Assembly: GCF_000025865.1 (NCBI RefSeq)
Contig: NC_014002.1
Coordinates: 1,178,001-1,242,000 of the forward strand
DNA from: Methanohalophilus mahii DSM 5219
GTDB lineage: Archaea > Halobacteriota > Methanosarcinia > Methanosarcinales > Methanosarcinaceae
DNA length: 64,000 nt
Direction of reading: 5' to 3'
The notes under the pieces were generated by a model that saw nothing but the letters and a program-made list of their open reading frames with translations, was not told the origin of the DNA and did no database searches. Below are positions 1 through 9,888 of this stretch, in pieces (the stretch's first letter is position 1; the number at the start of each line of letters is the position of its first letter). The position numbers were made by a program, and so were the translations under genes.

Positions 1-356
1 AGCAGGAGCTCCAGGAAAAAGGAAAATATACATATAATTATTATGGCCATCGAAGGGCTAGCATAAAAGGAGCGTTTAGTCCTGTTAAATGCACTCCCAG
101 CCGCACCCTTTGCAGCATTTTTGGTGGCTTCTTTTAAAAAATCCTTCACAATTTTATCTGAACCGGAAGTACTGCGGTCTCTACTACCACCACTTCCTGC
201 TGCACCTTGTGGAGAGTGGAAACGTGTTCCATCGTCCAATCCTTCACATCCGTGTCTTTCAGGAAGGCGGTGGTCAGAACAGAAGGTTTTGCCACAATAG
301 CGGCAGTTATACATCACAGGCTCTTTCTTACCGCATATCCAGCATTGATTATCCAA
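1..356 (-). CDS. AN1-type zinc finger rhomboid-like intramembrane protease, N-terminal part (cut by window edge)
   Basis: Reading the minus strand from a TTG at 356 gives an open frame of 118 codons running off the left edge. A GGAGGA ribosome-binding site at 361-366 lies 4 bases before the TTG and decides the start. Residues 5-37 carry Cys-x2-Cys-x9-Cys-x2-Cys-x4-Cys-x2-His-x5-His-x-Cys, the exact spacing of an AN1 zinc finger. A Gly/Ser/Lys linker follows, then a hydrophobic segment at about residue 103 onward (SMAIIIICIFSFFLEL). In archaea this order (AN1 finger, linker, first helix) is typical of rhomboid-family serine proteases that cleave membrane proteins. The catalytic Ser/His region is outside the window, so the protease call is inference from architecture; another AN1 membrane protein is possible. 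Confidence 0.7.
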   Translation of the reverse strand, partial: MDNQCWICGKKEPVMYNCRYCGKTFCSDHRLPERHGCEGLDDGTRFHSPQGAAGSGGSRDRSTSGSDKIVKDFLKEATKNAAKGAAGSAFNRTKRSFYASPSMAIIIICIFSFFLELL

Positions 357-487
357 AATATCCTCCTACCTAAACACATATGCAAAAGTAAATAAATCTA
401 TTTCCATAATCAGAAAGCAGTTTGAATTAACGCCGCAAACAAATAAAAAGATTTGTCTATTATAATCATGATAAATACCAGAAAGAC

Positions 488-496
488 TTATATATT
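488..496 (+). promoter_or_regulatory. Probable TATA box of the cdh operon
   Basis: TTATATATT sits in an AT-rich stretch about 130 bases before the cdhA start, which would put transcription start near 515-520 and leave a leader of roughly 100 nt. The leader holds two weak inverted repeats: ACAGT/ACTGT at 517-521 and 528-532, and TTGTCA/TGACAA at 572-577 and 589-594. cdh operons of Methanosarcina are known to have long, regulated leaders. The promoter itself is inferred from sequence only. Confidence 0.5.
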
Positions 497-620
497 GGAT
501 ACACAATAGTTATGTCACAGTCGATTAACTGTATAAATTATTACGAAATGATTTATTTGTAACACTCCCTTTTGTCACCATACATTTATGACAATGGGAT
601 ACCCAGGAGGACATACACAG

Positions 621-3026
621 ATGAGTGAACTAAAAACAGGGACTTTCTCTATCAGTGATCTGGAAAATGTCCAGATCAATATCGGCAGCATTGTAGGTGC
701 TATCGAAAAAACCGCCGCTGAAGAAGGAGAAGTCGGACCCACTGTAAAACCCAATATCTCCGGCCTGAGGGATTGGGACTACAAACTTTTTGAAAGATAT
801 AATGCAGTCTACACACCAATGTGTGACCAGTGCTGCTACTGTACATTCGGTACCTGTGACCTTACCGGGAACAAGGAAGGTGCATGTGGTATCAATATGG
901 AAGGCCATAACGCCAGGGAGTTCATGCTGCGTGTGATCACAGGAGCATCAGCCCACTCCGGTCATGGAAGACACCTGCTTCATCACCTGATAGACAAATA
1001 CGGGGCAGATTACCCGCTTAAAGTTGGGCAAACAAATATAATTGCTCCCAATGTCCAGATGGTAACAGGTAAAAAACCTGAAACCCTCGGCGACCTTGAA
1101 GACGCCTTGAGTTATGTCGAGGAACAGCTCGTCCAGCTTCTTGCATGTGTCCATATGGGGCAGGAAGGAGAAGCAATCGACTTCGAATCCAAGGCAATGC
1201 ATGGTGGTATGCTCGATCATGTGGGAATGGAAGTCTCCGATATCGCTCAGGTTTCCTGTCTGGAAATGCCAAAAGCGGATGAAGAATCACCATTGTCCGA
1301 AATTGGTATGGGAACCATCGACTCCGAAAAACCTGTCCTGCTTGTAATCGGCCATAACGTTGCCGGAGTAACCGACATTATTGACTATATGGAAGATAAT
1401 GACCTGACCGAAAATATGGAACTTTGTGGTCTGTGTTGTACCGCCCTGGACATGACAAGATACAGAACCGAAGGAGGAGACGTTCCAAAGGCCAAGGTTG
1501 TCGGAACCCTTGCCAAGGAACTCAAGATGATACGCTCCGGTGTTCCTGATGTTATTGTTGTTGATGAGCAGTGTGTACGCGCCGACGTGCTAAGGGAAGC
1601 ACGGGAACTGATGATGCCTGTCATCACAACCAATGACAAGATTATGTATGGACTGCCTGACAGGTCCGAAGATGATGTTGAAGATATCATAGATGATCTC
1701 AAATCCGGCAGGGATGACGGTGCCCTAATCCTTGACTTTGAAAAACTTGGTGAAGTTGCCCCCAGACTTGCACAGGAAATGTCAAAAATACGCAAGGAAA
1801 AAGGTGTTGTATCCCTACCTACTGAAGAAGAGTTCAACGAACTTACCTCCAGATGTGTACATTGTCTTGCATGTGAACTCGAATGCCCGACAAACCTGCC
1901 AATCAGCGATGCCATGAACGCCGCTGAAGAAGGTGATCTAAGACCTTTCGAAATACTTCATGATAAATGTGTAGCCTGTGGCAGATGTGAACAGGCGTGT
2001 CCAAAGGATATACCTGTACTCAATGTAATTGAAAAAGCATCCCAGAGAGTAATCCGCGAAGAAAAGGGCAAGGTTCGCGTAGGACGTGGCCAGATCAGTG
2101 ACCCCGAAATCCGTGAGGAAGGTGTCAACCTTGTTATGGGTACCACACCAGGCATCATTGCAATGGTCGGATGTTCAAACTATCCAGATGGAACAAAAGA
2201 CCTGTATAGGATAGCAGACGAGATGCTGCGCCGTAATTACATCGTCCTGATGTCCGGGTGTTCTGCAATGGATCTTGGTATGTACCAGAATGAAGACGGA
2301 GAAACACTTTACGAAAAATATCCGGCAAGGTTCCAGAAAGGAAACCTTATCAACGTGGGCTCATGTGTTTCCAACTCCCACATTACAGCTGCTGCCATAA
2401 AGGTTGCCGCGATATTTGCACAGCGTAATATCACGGGTAATTATGAAGAAATCGCCGATTATATTCTCAACCGTGTTGGGGCTGTTGGTGTTGCATGGGG
2501 TGCATATTCCCAGAAAGCATCTTCAATTGGAACCGGCTGTAACAGGTTGGGAATACCAGTTGTTCTCGGACCACACGGTTCAAAATACCGCAGGGCACTC
2601 ATAGGCAAACCCTATGAGGAAGATAAATGGAAGGTTCTGGATGCAAGAAACGGGGAAACAATGGATATCCCGGCAGCTCCGGAGTTCTTGCTGACAACCG
2701 CAGAAACCATTGAGGAAATGATGCCTATGCTTGCAAAGAACTGTATCCGTCCAAGTGATAACAATATGGGCAGAATGATCAAACTTACGCATTACATCGA
2801 ACTCAGCGAAAAATACCTCGGAATAATCCCTGATGACTGGTATAAGTTTGTCAGAAGTGAAACCGATCTGCCACTTGCAAGACGTGAAGAATTGCTGAAG
2901 AAACTTGAACAAGAGCTGGGATGGGAAATAGACTGGAACAAAAAGAAGATTTTGTCTGGACCCACCAGTAAATTGGATGTTTCGGCCCAACCCACCAACG
3001 TGAAAAGATTGTGCAAGGAGGCTTAA
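621..3026 (+). CDS. cdhA: Acetyl-CoA decarbonylase/synthase complex, alpha subunit (CO dehydrogenase)
   Basis: This is the nickel-iron CO dehydrogenase subunit of the ACDS complex. It interconverts CO and CO2 and passes CO to the beta subunit during acetyl-CoA cleavage or synthesis in the cytoplasm. The 801 residues match the family length. N-terminal Cys clusters ([12 protein letters not shown], then ACGIN) bind the B/D clusters. Two ferredoxin-type motifs follow at about residues 410-470 ([12 protein letters not shown] and [12 protein letters not shown]). The C-cluster ligand region includes [24 protein letters not shown] and GSCVSNSH. I start at ATG 621 rather than the in-frame ATG 588, because AGGAGG at 605-610 is 10 bases upstream and because MSEL.TG.FSI.DLE matches known N-termini. 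It is the first gene of cdhABC-cooC-cdhDE; cdhB follows after 3 bases. Confidence 0.97.
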   Translation: MSELKTGTFSISDLENVQINIGSIVGAIEKTAAEEGEVGPTVKPNISGLRDWDYKLFERYNAVYTPMCDQCCYCTFGTCDLTGNKEGACGINMEGHNAREFMLRVITGASAHSGHGRHLLHHLIDKYGADYPLKVGQTNIIAPNVQMVTGKKPETLGDLEDALSYVEEQLVQLLACVHMGQEGEAIDFESKAMHGGMLDHVGMEVSDIAQVSCLEMPKADEESPLSEIGMGTIDSEKPVLLVIGHNVAGVTDIIDYMEDNDLTENMELCGLCCTALDMTRYRTEGGDVPKAKVVGTLAKELKMIRSGVPDVIVVDEQCVRADVLREARELMMPVITTNDKIMYGLPDRSEDDVEDIIDDLKSGRDDGALILDFEKLGEVAPRLAQEMSKIRKEKGVVSLPTEEEFNELTSRCVHCLACELECPTNLPISDAMNAAEEGDLRPFEILHDKCVACGRCEQACPKDIPVLNVIEKASQRVIREEKGKVRVGRGQISDPEIREEGVNLVMGTTPGIIAMVGCSNYPDGTKDLYRIADEMLRRNYIVLMSGCSAMDLGMYQNEDGETLYEKYPARFQKGNLINVGSCVSNSHITAAAIKVAAIFAQRNITGNYEEIADYILNRVGAVGVAWGAYSQKASSIGTGCNRLGIPVVLGPHGSKYRRALIGKPYEEDKWKVLDARNGETMDIPAAPEFLLTTAETIEEMMPMLAKNCIRPSDNNMGRMIKLTHYIELSEKYLGIIPDDWYKFVRSETDLPLARREELLKKLEQELGWEIDWNKKKILSGPTSKLDVSAQPTNVKRLCKEA

Positions 3027-3029
3027 AAA

Positions 3030-3542
3030 ATGGCTGATGTTTCAAAAAACCTGAAGGTCTATACAACATATGGGCCTAAAACTGCCAAGGGTACAAAACC
3101 CTCAATTGTAGCAAAGATGATCGAAAAAGCTAAAAGGCCTCTCTTTGTTGTTGGTTCTGAGGTTTTGGAAGAAGAACTCCTTGCCCGTGCAAAAGCAATA
3201 GCAAAGAAAGGTATACCTGTAGCTGCTACCGGGCATTCCATAAAGGGATTTATCGATGAAGACGGAGTGGATGCAAAATACATCAACATCCATTTCCTCG
3301 GTACTTTTCTTTGTGACCCAAAGTGGGCCGGATTGGATGATAACGGATGTTATGATCTGATAATCCTGCTTGGACATAAAAAATATTATATTAATCAGGT
3401 CCTTTCAGGGCTGAAGAATTTTTCAGACCTGAAAACAATTAACATAGGAAGACATTATACCCAGAATGCTACCCTGTCTTTTGGTAATATTACACCTGAA
3501 GTACATCTGGAAGCACTGGACGAACTTATTGATAACCTTTGA
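3030..3542 (+). CDS. cdhB: Acetyl-CoA decarbonylase/synthase complex, epsilon subunit
   Basis: Small 170-residue subunit that pairs with CdhA in an alpha2-epsilon2 CO dehydrogenase unit and is thought to help electron transfer or FAD binding. It has a Rossmann-like pattern: [17 protein letters not shown] near residue 30, and [13 protein letters not shown] near residue 110. The start ATG follows GGAGG at 3016-3020, which lies inside the last codons of cdhA, so the two genes are translationally close. No cofactor-binding cysteines are seen, as expected for the family. It is always found beside cdhA in methanogens with this complex. Confidence 0.95.
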   Translation: MADVSKNLKVYTTYGPKTAKGTKPSIVAKMIEKAKRPLFVVGSEVLEEELLARAKAIAKKGIPVAATGHSIKGFIDEDGVDAKYINIHFLGTFLCDPKWAGLDDNGCYDLIILLGHKKYYINQVLSGLKNFSDLKTINIGRHYTQNATLSFGNITPEVHLEALDELIDNL

Positions 3543-3567
3543 ATTTTAAAGAGGGAGGATATTAAGA

Positions 3568-4965
3568 ATGGCTGAAGATTTTCCTTTTGAAATTTCTCCA
3601 ATGTTTGAAGGAGAAAGAATCAGAAAAAATGATATGTATGTGGAACTTTCAGGTCCCAAATCCATTGGTTTTGAACTTGTAAAGGCAGCTGAGATGGATG
3701 ACGTGGTAGACGGCAAGTTTAACATGATCGGTCCGGACGTCCAAGATATGGAAGAGGGAGGAAGATACCCCTTTGCCATGATATACAAGATTGCCGGGGA
3801 ACTCGTGGAAGAAGACCTTGAATCCATTGTGGAAAGAAGGAACCACGATTTCCAGAATTACATACAGGGGCTTATGCACCTGAACCAGCGTTATGATGTG
3901 TGGGTTCGTTTAAGCAAAGAGGCTGTGGAAAAAGGGGTCACCTCCTTTGAATCCATTGCACAGGCAATAATGATGCTTTTCAAGAACGAACTCCCTTTCA
4001 TAGAGAAGGTGGAAGCAACCTATATCACGGACAAGGACGAGATTGAAAAACTCATGGACGAGGCAAAAGCCAAGTACAAGGCCAGGGATGACAGAACACG
4101 CAACCTCCATGATGAGGATGTCGATACTTTCTATGGATGTACCCTCTGTCAGTCCTTTGCACCATCCAATGTCTGTGTGATAACCCCGGACAGGATATCT
4201 CTATGTGGTGCTATCAACTGGTTTGACGGAAGAGCAGCTGCCAAAGTAGACCCCGAAGGACCACAGTTTGCGATACCAAAAGGTGATGTAATCGATGACG
4301 AGTCGGGTGAATATACCGGTGTTAACGAGACTGCAAAATCCCTTTCAAGCGGGGAATATGACCGGATAAAACTACACTCATTCTTTGACTATCCACATAC
4401 ATCCTGTGGATGTTTCGAAGTTGTAGGGTTCTATATACCCGAGGTTGACGGTATCGGATGGGTAGACAGGGACTTCACAGGAGCCGCACCAAACGGACTC
4501 CCATTCTCCACAATGGCCGGCCAGACAGGAGGAGGTAAACAGATAAGCGGATTTTTGGGAATTGGTATAAATTATTTCCGTTCTCCCAAGTTCATCCAAT
4601 CTGACGGCGGATGGGAACGCGTGGTCTGGATGCCCAAACATCTCAAGGACCGTGTAGCTGATGATATCCCGGATGATATAGCAGACAAGATCGCAACTGA
4701 AGAGGATGTATCGGATCTGGAAACCCTCAGGAACTTCCTGAAGGAAAAGAAACATCCAATTGTCAATAGATGGGAAAAGGAAGAAGAGGAAGAGGCTGCA
4801 GAGGAAGAGGAGACTCCACAACAAACCGCTCCCGCCATGCAGATGCCTGCCTCCATGCCAATGAATATGCCAGCCATGCCAAGTTCTGGAAGTGGCGGTG
4901 TAAAGGTTATTCTCAAAAATGCAAAGGTATCTGTTGATAAGATAATCATTAAGAACAACGAGTAA
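3568..4965 (+). CDS. cdhC: Acetyl-CoA decarbonylase/synthase complex, beta subunit (acetyl-CoA synthase)
   Basis: 465-residue subunit that carries the A cluster (Ni-Ni-[4Fe-4S]) and joins or splits CO, methyl and CoA to give acetyl-CoA. The A-cluster ligands are visible: YGCTLCQSF at about residue 190, LCGAINW at about residue 213 and TSCGCFEV at about residue 275. The C-terminal tail is a long acidic stretch (EEEEEAAEEEE) followed by a Met/Pro-rich linker (near residues 395-440) and a short terminal segment rich in Lys and Ile. This tail is characteristic of archaeal CdhC and absent from bacterial AcsB. GAGGGAGG at 3550-3557 supports ATG 3568. It is cotranscribed with the other cdh genes; cooC starts 15 bases later. 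Confidence 0.96.
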   Translation: MAEDFPFEISPMFEGERIRKNDMYVELSGPKSIGFELVKAAEMDDVVDGKFNMIGPDVQDMEEGGRYPFAMIYKIAGELVEEDLESIVERRNHDFQNYIQGLMHLNQRYDVWVRLSKEAVEKGVTSFESIAQAIMMLFKNELPFIEKVEATYITDKDEIEKLMDEAKAKYKARDDRTRNLHDEDVDTFYGCTLCQSFAPSNVCVITPDRISLCGAINWFDGRAAAKVDPEGPQFAIPKGDVIDDESGEYTGVNETAKSLSSGEYDRIKLHSFFDYPHTSCGCFEVVGFYIPEVDGIGWVDRDFTGAAPNGLPFSTMAGQTGGGKQISGFLGIGINYFRSPKFIQSDGGWERVVWMPKHLKDRVADDIPDDIADKIATEEDVSDLETLRNFLKEKKHPIVNRWEKEEEEEAAEEEETPQQTAPAMQMPASMPMNMPAMPSSGSGGVKVILKNAKVSVDKIIIKNNE

Positions 4966-4980
4966 TACAGAGGTATCTCT

Positions 4981-5736
4981 GTGACAAAAATCATTGCGAT
5001 TACAGGTAAAGGCGGCACCGGGAAGACAGCTATAACGACTCTTCTCATGCGCCAACTGACAAAAAGTGAGAAGGTTATCCTGGCAATCGATGCTGATCCG
5101 GATACCAACCTCCCGGAAACCCTGGGATGTGAAGCAGACCGTACCATCGGTGACATCAAGGAATACATGATGAATGAACGGGACAACATGCCACCCGATA
5201 TCAACAAGGAATCGATATTCGAATCCAAGATATACGAGACACTCAATGAGTTACCTGACTATGACCTGCTGGTTATGGGAAGACCCGAAGGATCAGGTTG
5301 TTACTGCTATGTTAACAATCTGCTGCGTGGAATCATGGACCGCCTGACCGAAAACTATGACGTAGTTATCATGGACATGGAAGCAGGTCTTGAACATTTC
5401 AGCAGGAAGACCATCAGGAATATCGATGATCTTCTTGTGGTTACCGATGGTTCCCGAAGAGGAATGAGGACTGCCGAAAGAATCAGTGAACTTGTCCATG
5501 AGCTGGAAACAGATGTGCGTAATATCCATGTGGTCGCAAACAAAGTCACAGAAGACAATAAAGAACAGATCCAGAAAACTGCGAATGAACTTGGCCTGAA
5601 ATTAATAGGCCTTGTTCCAACGGATGAAAAGATCGCAGAGAGAGATCTCGCAGGGGAAGCTCTCTATGATCTTCCAGAAGATTCAAAAGCCGTTATCGAA
5701 GTTGAAAGAATCGCAGCAAAACTTGGATTGCAATAA
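4981..5736 (+). CDS. cooC: CooC-type nickel-inserting ATPase for CO dehydrogenase/acetyl-CoA synthase
   Basis: MinD/CooC-family P-loop ATPase of 251 residues. It starts at GTG 4981 after GAGGT. A deviant Walker A motif GKGGTGKT lies at residues 9-16, the Asp-rich switch DADPDTNLPE at about 38-47, GRPEGSGCYCYVNNLLR (paired Cys, proposed metal site) at about 100-116, and DMEAGLEHFSR at about 129-139. CooC and AcsF proteins hydrolyse ATP to load nickel into the C and A clusters. Its place between cdhC and cdhD is standard in methanogens. The family is certain; the exact client (CdhA or CdhC) is inferred from context. Confidence 0.92.
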   Translation: MTKIIAITGKGGTGKTAITTLLMRQLTKSEKVILAIDADPDTNLPETLGCEADRTIGDIKEYMMNERDNMPPDINKESIFESKIYETLNELPDYDLLVMGRPEGSGCYCYVNNLLRGIMDRLTENYDVVIMDMEAGLEHFSRKTIRNIDDLLVVTDGSRRGMRTAERISELVHELETDVRNIHVVANKVTEDNKEQIQKTANELGLKLIGLVPTDEKIAERDLAGEALYDLPEDSKAVIEVERIAAKLGLQ

Positions 5737-5758
5737 ATAACCGGATGGTGGAAGTGGA

Positions 5759-7078
5759 ATGTCAGATAAACTCAAACTTTCAGAACTTAACAGTATCTTA
5801 AAAGACCTCGATGTGGAATCCCTGGAAGGGGTTACTATCGAAGGTGACATAGAACTTGATATACAGGGAGGTGGGGGAATGAACCCGGCGATGGCTTATG
5901 CCCTTGGCCATGAAGCCGCCCAGATCTCCCTTCATGTGGCAAACATCGCCAGAATGCTGGGCTATCCTGTAGACCAGCTCTTTGCACAGTGTCTTGGAAC
6001 CGGAGGAGAAACTGCGGCATTACAGACAGAACCTACAATAGAGGAACTGTTGCAGGCTAAATTCGATGTTGCCAGAAGTAGCGAATGGAACACACCTATC
6101 GGGGAAGTAACCCTTGGTGCAACTTCCGCAGATGGAGGAAGCCGAGACCACACCATAACCCTGGGTGGTGAAAAGGCAATGCCATTCTATTTCGATGCAG
6201 AAATGCCCAACCGTAATTATGTCACAATGGATGTTTTTGACATGCCTATCTCAATGGCAAAATCTGTCAAATCCAATTATGAAGACGTTATGGGAGACCC
6301 GGCAGAATGGGCAAAAAAGGTTGTCAATGAGTATAATGCAGATATGGTTACAATTCACCTGATTTCTACAGACCCTCTTATCAATGATACTTCCCCAAAG
6401 GAGGCTGCAAAGGTAGTAGAGGATGTATTACAGGCAGTTGATGTGCCTATCGTAATCGGTGGTTCAGGAAATCCACAGAAAGATCCTGAAGTACTTGAAA
6501 AAGCCGCAGAGGTTGCCCAAGGAGAACGTGCCCTGCTTGCATCCGCAAGTCTTAACCTGGATTATGAAAGAGTGGCAAAGGCGGCAACAGATAACGGTCA
6601 TGCAGTCCTCTCCTGGACCCAGCTTGAGATCAATGCACAGAAGGAACTCAACCGTAAGCTCATGAAGCAGTGTAATGTCCCACGTGACAGCATTGTGATG
6701 GATCCGACAACAGCAGCCCTGGGATACGGTCTTGACTATGCTTACAGTAACATGGAAAGGATTAGATTGTCCGCCCTTATGGGTGACGATGAACTAAACT
6801 TCCCGATGTCCTCCGGTACCACCAATGCCTGGGGTGCACGTGAATCCTGGATGAAAGAATCACCCCTTAAGGAAGATTCTGACTGGGGACCCAGAGAATA
6901 TAGGGGACCCATTTGGGAGATTGTTACTGGACTTTCCCTTGCCCTTGCAGGCAATGACATGTTCATGATGATGCACCCAACATCCGTACAGGTGCTCAAA
7001 GAGATTACACAAACTCTCTATGGCAATATTGAAGCAAAGACTCCCGACATCACCAACTGGATCACTGCGGAGGTATAA
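5759..7078 (+). CDS. cdhD: Acetyl-CoA decarbonylase/synthase complex, delta subunit (corrinoid Fe-S protein small subunit)
   Basis: 439-residue delta subunit of the corrinoid iron-sulfur protein, which with CdhE shuttles the methyl group between tetrahydrosarcinapterin and the A cluster. A Gly-rich stretch ([22 protein letters not shown]) occurs near residue 40. The rest follows the TIM-barrel plan of AcsD/Cdh[13 protein letters not shown] near 200, [19 protein letters not shown] near 230 and [22 protein letters not shown] near 310. GGTGGAA at 5747-5753 precedes ATG 5759. The stop is separated from cdhE by a single base, indicating coupled translation. Confidence 0.95.
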   Translation: MSDKLKLSELNSILKDLDVESLEGVTIEGDIELDIQGGGGMNPAMAYALGHEAAQISLHVANIARMLGYPVDQLFAQCLGTGGETAALQTEPTIEELLQAKFDVARSSEWNTPIGEVTLGATSADGGSRDHTITLGGEKAMPFYFDAEMPNRNYVTMDVFDMPISMAKSVKSNYEDVMGDPAEWAKKVVNEYNADMVTIHLISTDPLINDTSPKEAAKVVEDVLQAVDVPIVIGGSGNPQKDPEVLEKAAEVAQGERALLASASLNLDYERVAKAATDNGHAVLSWTQLEINAQKELNRKLMKQCNVPRDSIVMDPTTAALGYGLDYAYSNMERIRLSALMGDDELNFPMSSGTTNAWGARESWMKESPLKEDSDWGPREYRGPIWEIVTGLSLALAGNDMFMMMHPTSVQVLKEITQTLYGNIEAKTPDITNWITAEV

Positions 7079-7079
7079 A

Positions 7080-8492
7080 ATGAAGATTAATAGCCCCCTT
7101 GATGCTTACAAATACCTGCCGGGAACAAACTGTGGCAGGTGTGGTGAAGATACATGTATGGCCTTTGCCTCACACCTTATAGACCGTTCCAAAAGTGCCA
7201 AAGACTGTCTTCCCATGATCGAGGAAGATAAGTATGCCAAAAAGCTCGAGGAACTGGAAAAACTGCTTGCCCCGGAAATCAGGGAAGTTACCATTGGCAC
7301 TGGTGAAAAATCAGTCAACATTGGCGGAGATGATGTTCTATTCCGTCATAAATTGACCTTTTTCAACAAGACAGCCTATGCATACGATGTCACCGACACC
7401 ATGGATGATAAGGAACTTGAGGAAAGGATCAATACCATCCAGACTTTCAAGAAATTCTATGTGGGAGAATTCCTGACCCTTGATATGGTAGCGGTACGTT
7501 GTGTATCCGGCAAACCCGAAACTTTTGCTAGCACCGTGAAAAAGGTGATCGGACTCACAGAATTACCACTTATACTCTGTTCTTTTGATCCGGCAGTATT
7601 AAAAGCCGCTCTGGAAGTAGCAGCAGACAAAAAGCCACTAATGTATGCGGCCAACCAGGAGAACTGGAAAGAAGTTGCTGGCCTTGCAAAGGAATACGAG
7701 GTGCCTGTAACCCTGTTCGCACCGAATGACCTGGACCTGCTCAAGTCAATGGCAAAGACATTTGCAGAAATGGGAATAGAAGACCTTGTACTTGATCCGG
7801 GAACATTCCCTACAGGCAAGGAACTGAAGACAACGTTCGAGAATTTCCTGAAGATCAGAAGAGCAGGTATCGATGGAGATGGCGAAATCGCCTATCCGAT
7901 AATGGCCGTTCCCCTGACTGCATGGATGGCCTACGATGACGATGTCAGTGCATCCTACTGGGAAACCGTGGTAGCCTCCGTACTCACTGTGAAATACGGC
8001 GACATAATGATCATGCACAGCATTGAGCCTTATGCACTGCTGCCGGAGATGCACCTGAGAGATACCATTTACACAGATCCAAGAAAACCTGTAACTGTGG
8101 ATCCGGGTGTATGGGAAGTCGGTTCACCTACTGCCGATTCACCAATTATAGTGACCACCAATTTCGCTCTCACTTACTACACCGTTGAAAGTGATATTTC
8201 TTCCAACAAGATAGATTGCTACATCGTGGTGGCAGATACCGAGGGTATAGGCGTAGAGGCTGCTGTTGCCGGTGGACAGCTGACCGCAGACAAGATCAAG
8301 AAGACCTTGGAAAATGCCAAGTTTGACCTGAAGGAAAAGACAAACTACAACACCGTCATTCTGCCCGGCCTGTCCGCACGCCTGCAGGGTGATGTCGAGG
8401 ACAAGGTGGGTTCAAAAGTGCTTATTGGACCTGCAGACTCCGGCAGACTTCCTGGATGGCTGGAGAAAAACTGGCCACCGCAGGATAAATAA
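7080..8492 (+). CDS. cdhE: Acetyl-CoA decarbonylase/synthase complex, gamma subunit (corrinoid Fe-S protein large subunit)
   Basis: 470-residue subunit that carries one [4Fe-4S] cluster and the corrinoid. The N-terminal cluster motif NCGRCGEDTCMAF followed by KDC (about residues 17-42) is diagnostic. The TIM-barrel core and a C-terminal corrinoid-binding domain (about residues 330-465) follow. I start at ATG 7080, one base after the cdhD stop, with GGAGGT at 7070-7075; a longer in-frame reading from 7020 would overlap cdhD by 59 bases. It is the last gene of the operon, followed by a strong hairpin at 8501. Confidence 0.96.
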   Translation: MKINSPLDAYKYLPGTNCGRCGEDTCMAFASHLIDRSKSAKDCLPMIEEDKYAKKLEELEKLLAPEIREVTIGTGEKSVNIGGDDVLFRHKLTFFNKTAYAYDVTDTMDDKELEERINTIQTFKKFYVGEFLTLDMVAVRCVSGKPETFASTVKKVIGLTELPLILCSFDPAVLKAALEVAADKKPLMYAANQENWKEVAGLAKEYEVPVTLFAPNDLDLLKSMAKTFAEMGIEDLVLDPGTFPTGKELKTTFENFLKIRRAGIDGDGEIAYPIMAVPLTAWMAYDDDVSASYWETVVASVLTVKYGDIMIMHSIEPYALLPEMHLRDTIYTDPRKPVTVDPGVWEVGSPTADSPIIVTTNFALTYYTVESDISSNKIDCYIVVADTEGIGVEAAVAGGQLTADKIKKTLENAKFDLKEKTNYNTVILPGLSARLQGDVEDKVGSKVLIGPADSGRLPGWLEKNWPPQDK

Positions 8493-8500
8493 ATCAACCA

Positions 8501-8532
8501 GCATCCGCTTAATGCGGATGCACATCTCTTTT
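8501..8532 (+). terminator. Terminator of the cdh operon
   Basis: GCATCCGC (8501-8508), loop TTAAT, GCGGATGC (8514-8521) form an uninterrupted 8-bp stem. The T-rich run CTCTTTTT (8525-8532) follows, just after the cdhE stop and before the next gene. Confidence 0.75.
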
Positions 8533-8572
8533 TGCACCAAATTTATTAGTGCTGAATATAGATTTAGCATTC

Positions 8573-9682
8573 ATGAAAAGCAAAGTATTTTTTGTCGACC
8601 TGAAAGTACGCAGAGATTGTGAAAATACAGTCCAGAAGATCAAAAGGCTTTACGATACGGCAGGTTTTGACAGAATAATCGATGAAGGCGAACTCACCGC
8701 CATTAAACTGCATTTCGGGGAAAAGGGGAATGAAGGCTTCATAAATCCGGTAAACGTTAGACAGGTTGTGGATAAGATCCATTCCTGCGGTGCCAGGGCA
8801 TACCTTACCGACACGAACACCCTCTACTCAGGATCCCGCAGGAATGCAGTGGACCATCTTACAACGGCAATTGAGCACGGTTTTGGCTATGAGGTCACCA
8901 GGGCACCATTGATAATAGCAGATGGATTGCTGGGCAACAGTTTCCGGCAGATACCAATCAAAGGGAAACATTTTGATCATGTTAAGATAGCAACCGAACT
9001 GCTTGAATGCCAGAGTATGATAGTGATGTCCCATTTCAAGGGCCATGAACTTGCAGGGTTTGGAGGCGCTATCAAAAACCTGGCAATGGGCGGAGGATCT
9101 GTGGGAGGCAAAATGGAGCAGCACAAGGGCCTTCATCCGGAAATTGATGCAGAAATTTGTAACGGATGTGCCACCTGTGTGGAAGTATGCCCCTGCGATG
9201 CAATGGAGATTAATAATGACAATATATCCACAATAGACGACGACAAGTGTATAGGCTGCGGAGAATGCATGACAGTATGCCCTGTTGAGGCGATCGGGTT
9301 TAATTATGAAAATATACCGGATTTCATGGAAATGATGACCGAATATGCCCTTGGTACTGTTGCCAGAAGGCAGAATAAAATAGGCTACATGAACTTCCTT
9401 GTCCGTATCACACCGGAATGTGATTGCGTGCCCTGGAGCGATACACCTCTTGTACCGGATATCGGCATCCTGGCCTCCACAGACCCTGTGGCTATCGACC
9501 AGGCAAGCCTGGACCTTGTAAACAAACAGCAAGGATTTACTGCATCCAAACTGGAAGAGAATATGGAGCCCGGAGGGGACAAGTTTACAGGTGTCTGGAA
9601 GAACAGTATGGGAGATATCCAGTTAAGTCACGGAGAAGAAATCGGGCTTGGAAATCGGGATTATGAACTTATCGAAATCTGA
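8573..9682 (+). CDS. DUF362 domain protein with two [4Fe-4S] ferredoxin motifs
   Basis: 369-residue member of the DUF362 family. Residues 1-190 form the DUF362 domain (KLHFGEKGNEGF, LTDTNTLY, SHFKGHELAGFGGAIKNLAMG). A 2x[4Fe-4S] ferredoxin insert follows at about 195-245 (CNGCATCVEVCPCDAM and CIGCGECMTVCPVEAI), and the DUF362 domain then resumes (DIGILASTDPVAIDQASLDLVN). The biochemical role is unknown; the domains suggest a redox or electron-transfer protein in the cytoplasm. I prefer ATG 8573 over GTG 8549 because homologous proteins begin at the MKSKVFFVDL strand; no ribosome-binding site is clear for either, so a short-leader transcript is possible. It lies just beyond the cdh terminator and is probably transcribed separately. 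Confidence 0.85.
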   Translation: MKSKVFFVDLKVRRDCENTVQKIKRLYDTAGFDRIIDEGELTAIKLHFGEKGNEGFINPVNVRQVVDKIHSCGARAYLTDTNTLYSGSRRNAVDHLTTAIEHGFGYEVTRAPLIIADGLLGNSFRQIPIKGKHFDHVKIATELLECQSMIVMSHFKGHELAGFGGAIKNLAMGGGSVGGKMEQHKGLHPEIDAEICNGCATCVEVCPCDAMEINNDNISTIDDDKCIGCGECMTVCPVEAIGFNYENIPDFMEMMTEYALGTVARRQNKIGYMNFLVRITPECDCVPWSDTPLVPDIGILASTDPVAIDQASLDLVNKQQGFTASKLEENMEPGGDKFTGVWKNSMGDIQLSHGEEIGLGNRDYELIEI

Positions 9683-9744
9683 GAAGTAAGGACAAAAAAG
9701 AGGAGTTTTTGCAAATTCTTCTGATGATAATACTATTATTCTAT

Positions 9745-9870
9745 GTATATACTATAATGCAGCAAACATCCTTATGAGTGAATAGCAGATTATTGGTGAA
9801 TACTACAGCTTTCAAAAAATTCACCATTGTTAAAATATCAAAAAAATCGGGACGCATCTGATTGCCCGAC
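9745..9870 (+). promoter_or_regulatory. Promoter and leader region of asd with two inverted repeats
   Basis: A TATA-like run (TATATACTATAA) starts at about 9747. Downstream are a perfect 8-bp inverted repeat, TGGTGAAT/ATTCACCA (9794-9801 and 9819-9826), and a 5-bp one, TCGGG/CCCGA (9847-9851 and 9865-9869), immediately before the asd ribosome-binding site. They could be an operator and a leader hairpin. Function is not known. Confidence 0.4.
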
Positions 9871-9888
9871 AGCTAACGGAAGATGAAA

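Noticed and set aside
588-620. Upstream ATG 588 as cdhA start
   Set aside because: It has no ribosome-binding site and lies in a weak stem. AGGAGG at 605-610 and the family N-terminus favour ATG 621.
4378-5246. Two minus-strand frames of about 225 codons opposite cdhC and cooC
   Set aside because: They mirror the low-complexity acidic tail of cdhC and lack homology; the plus-strand genes are certain.
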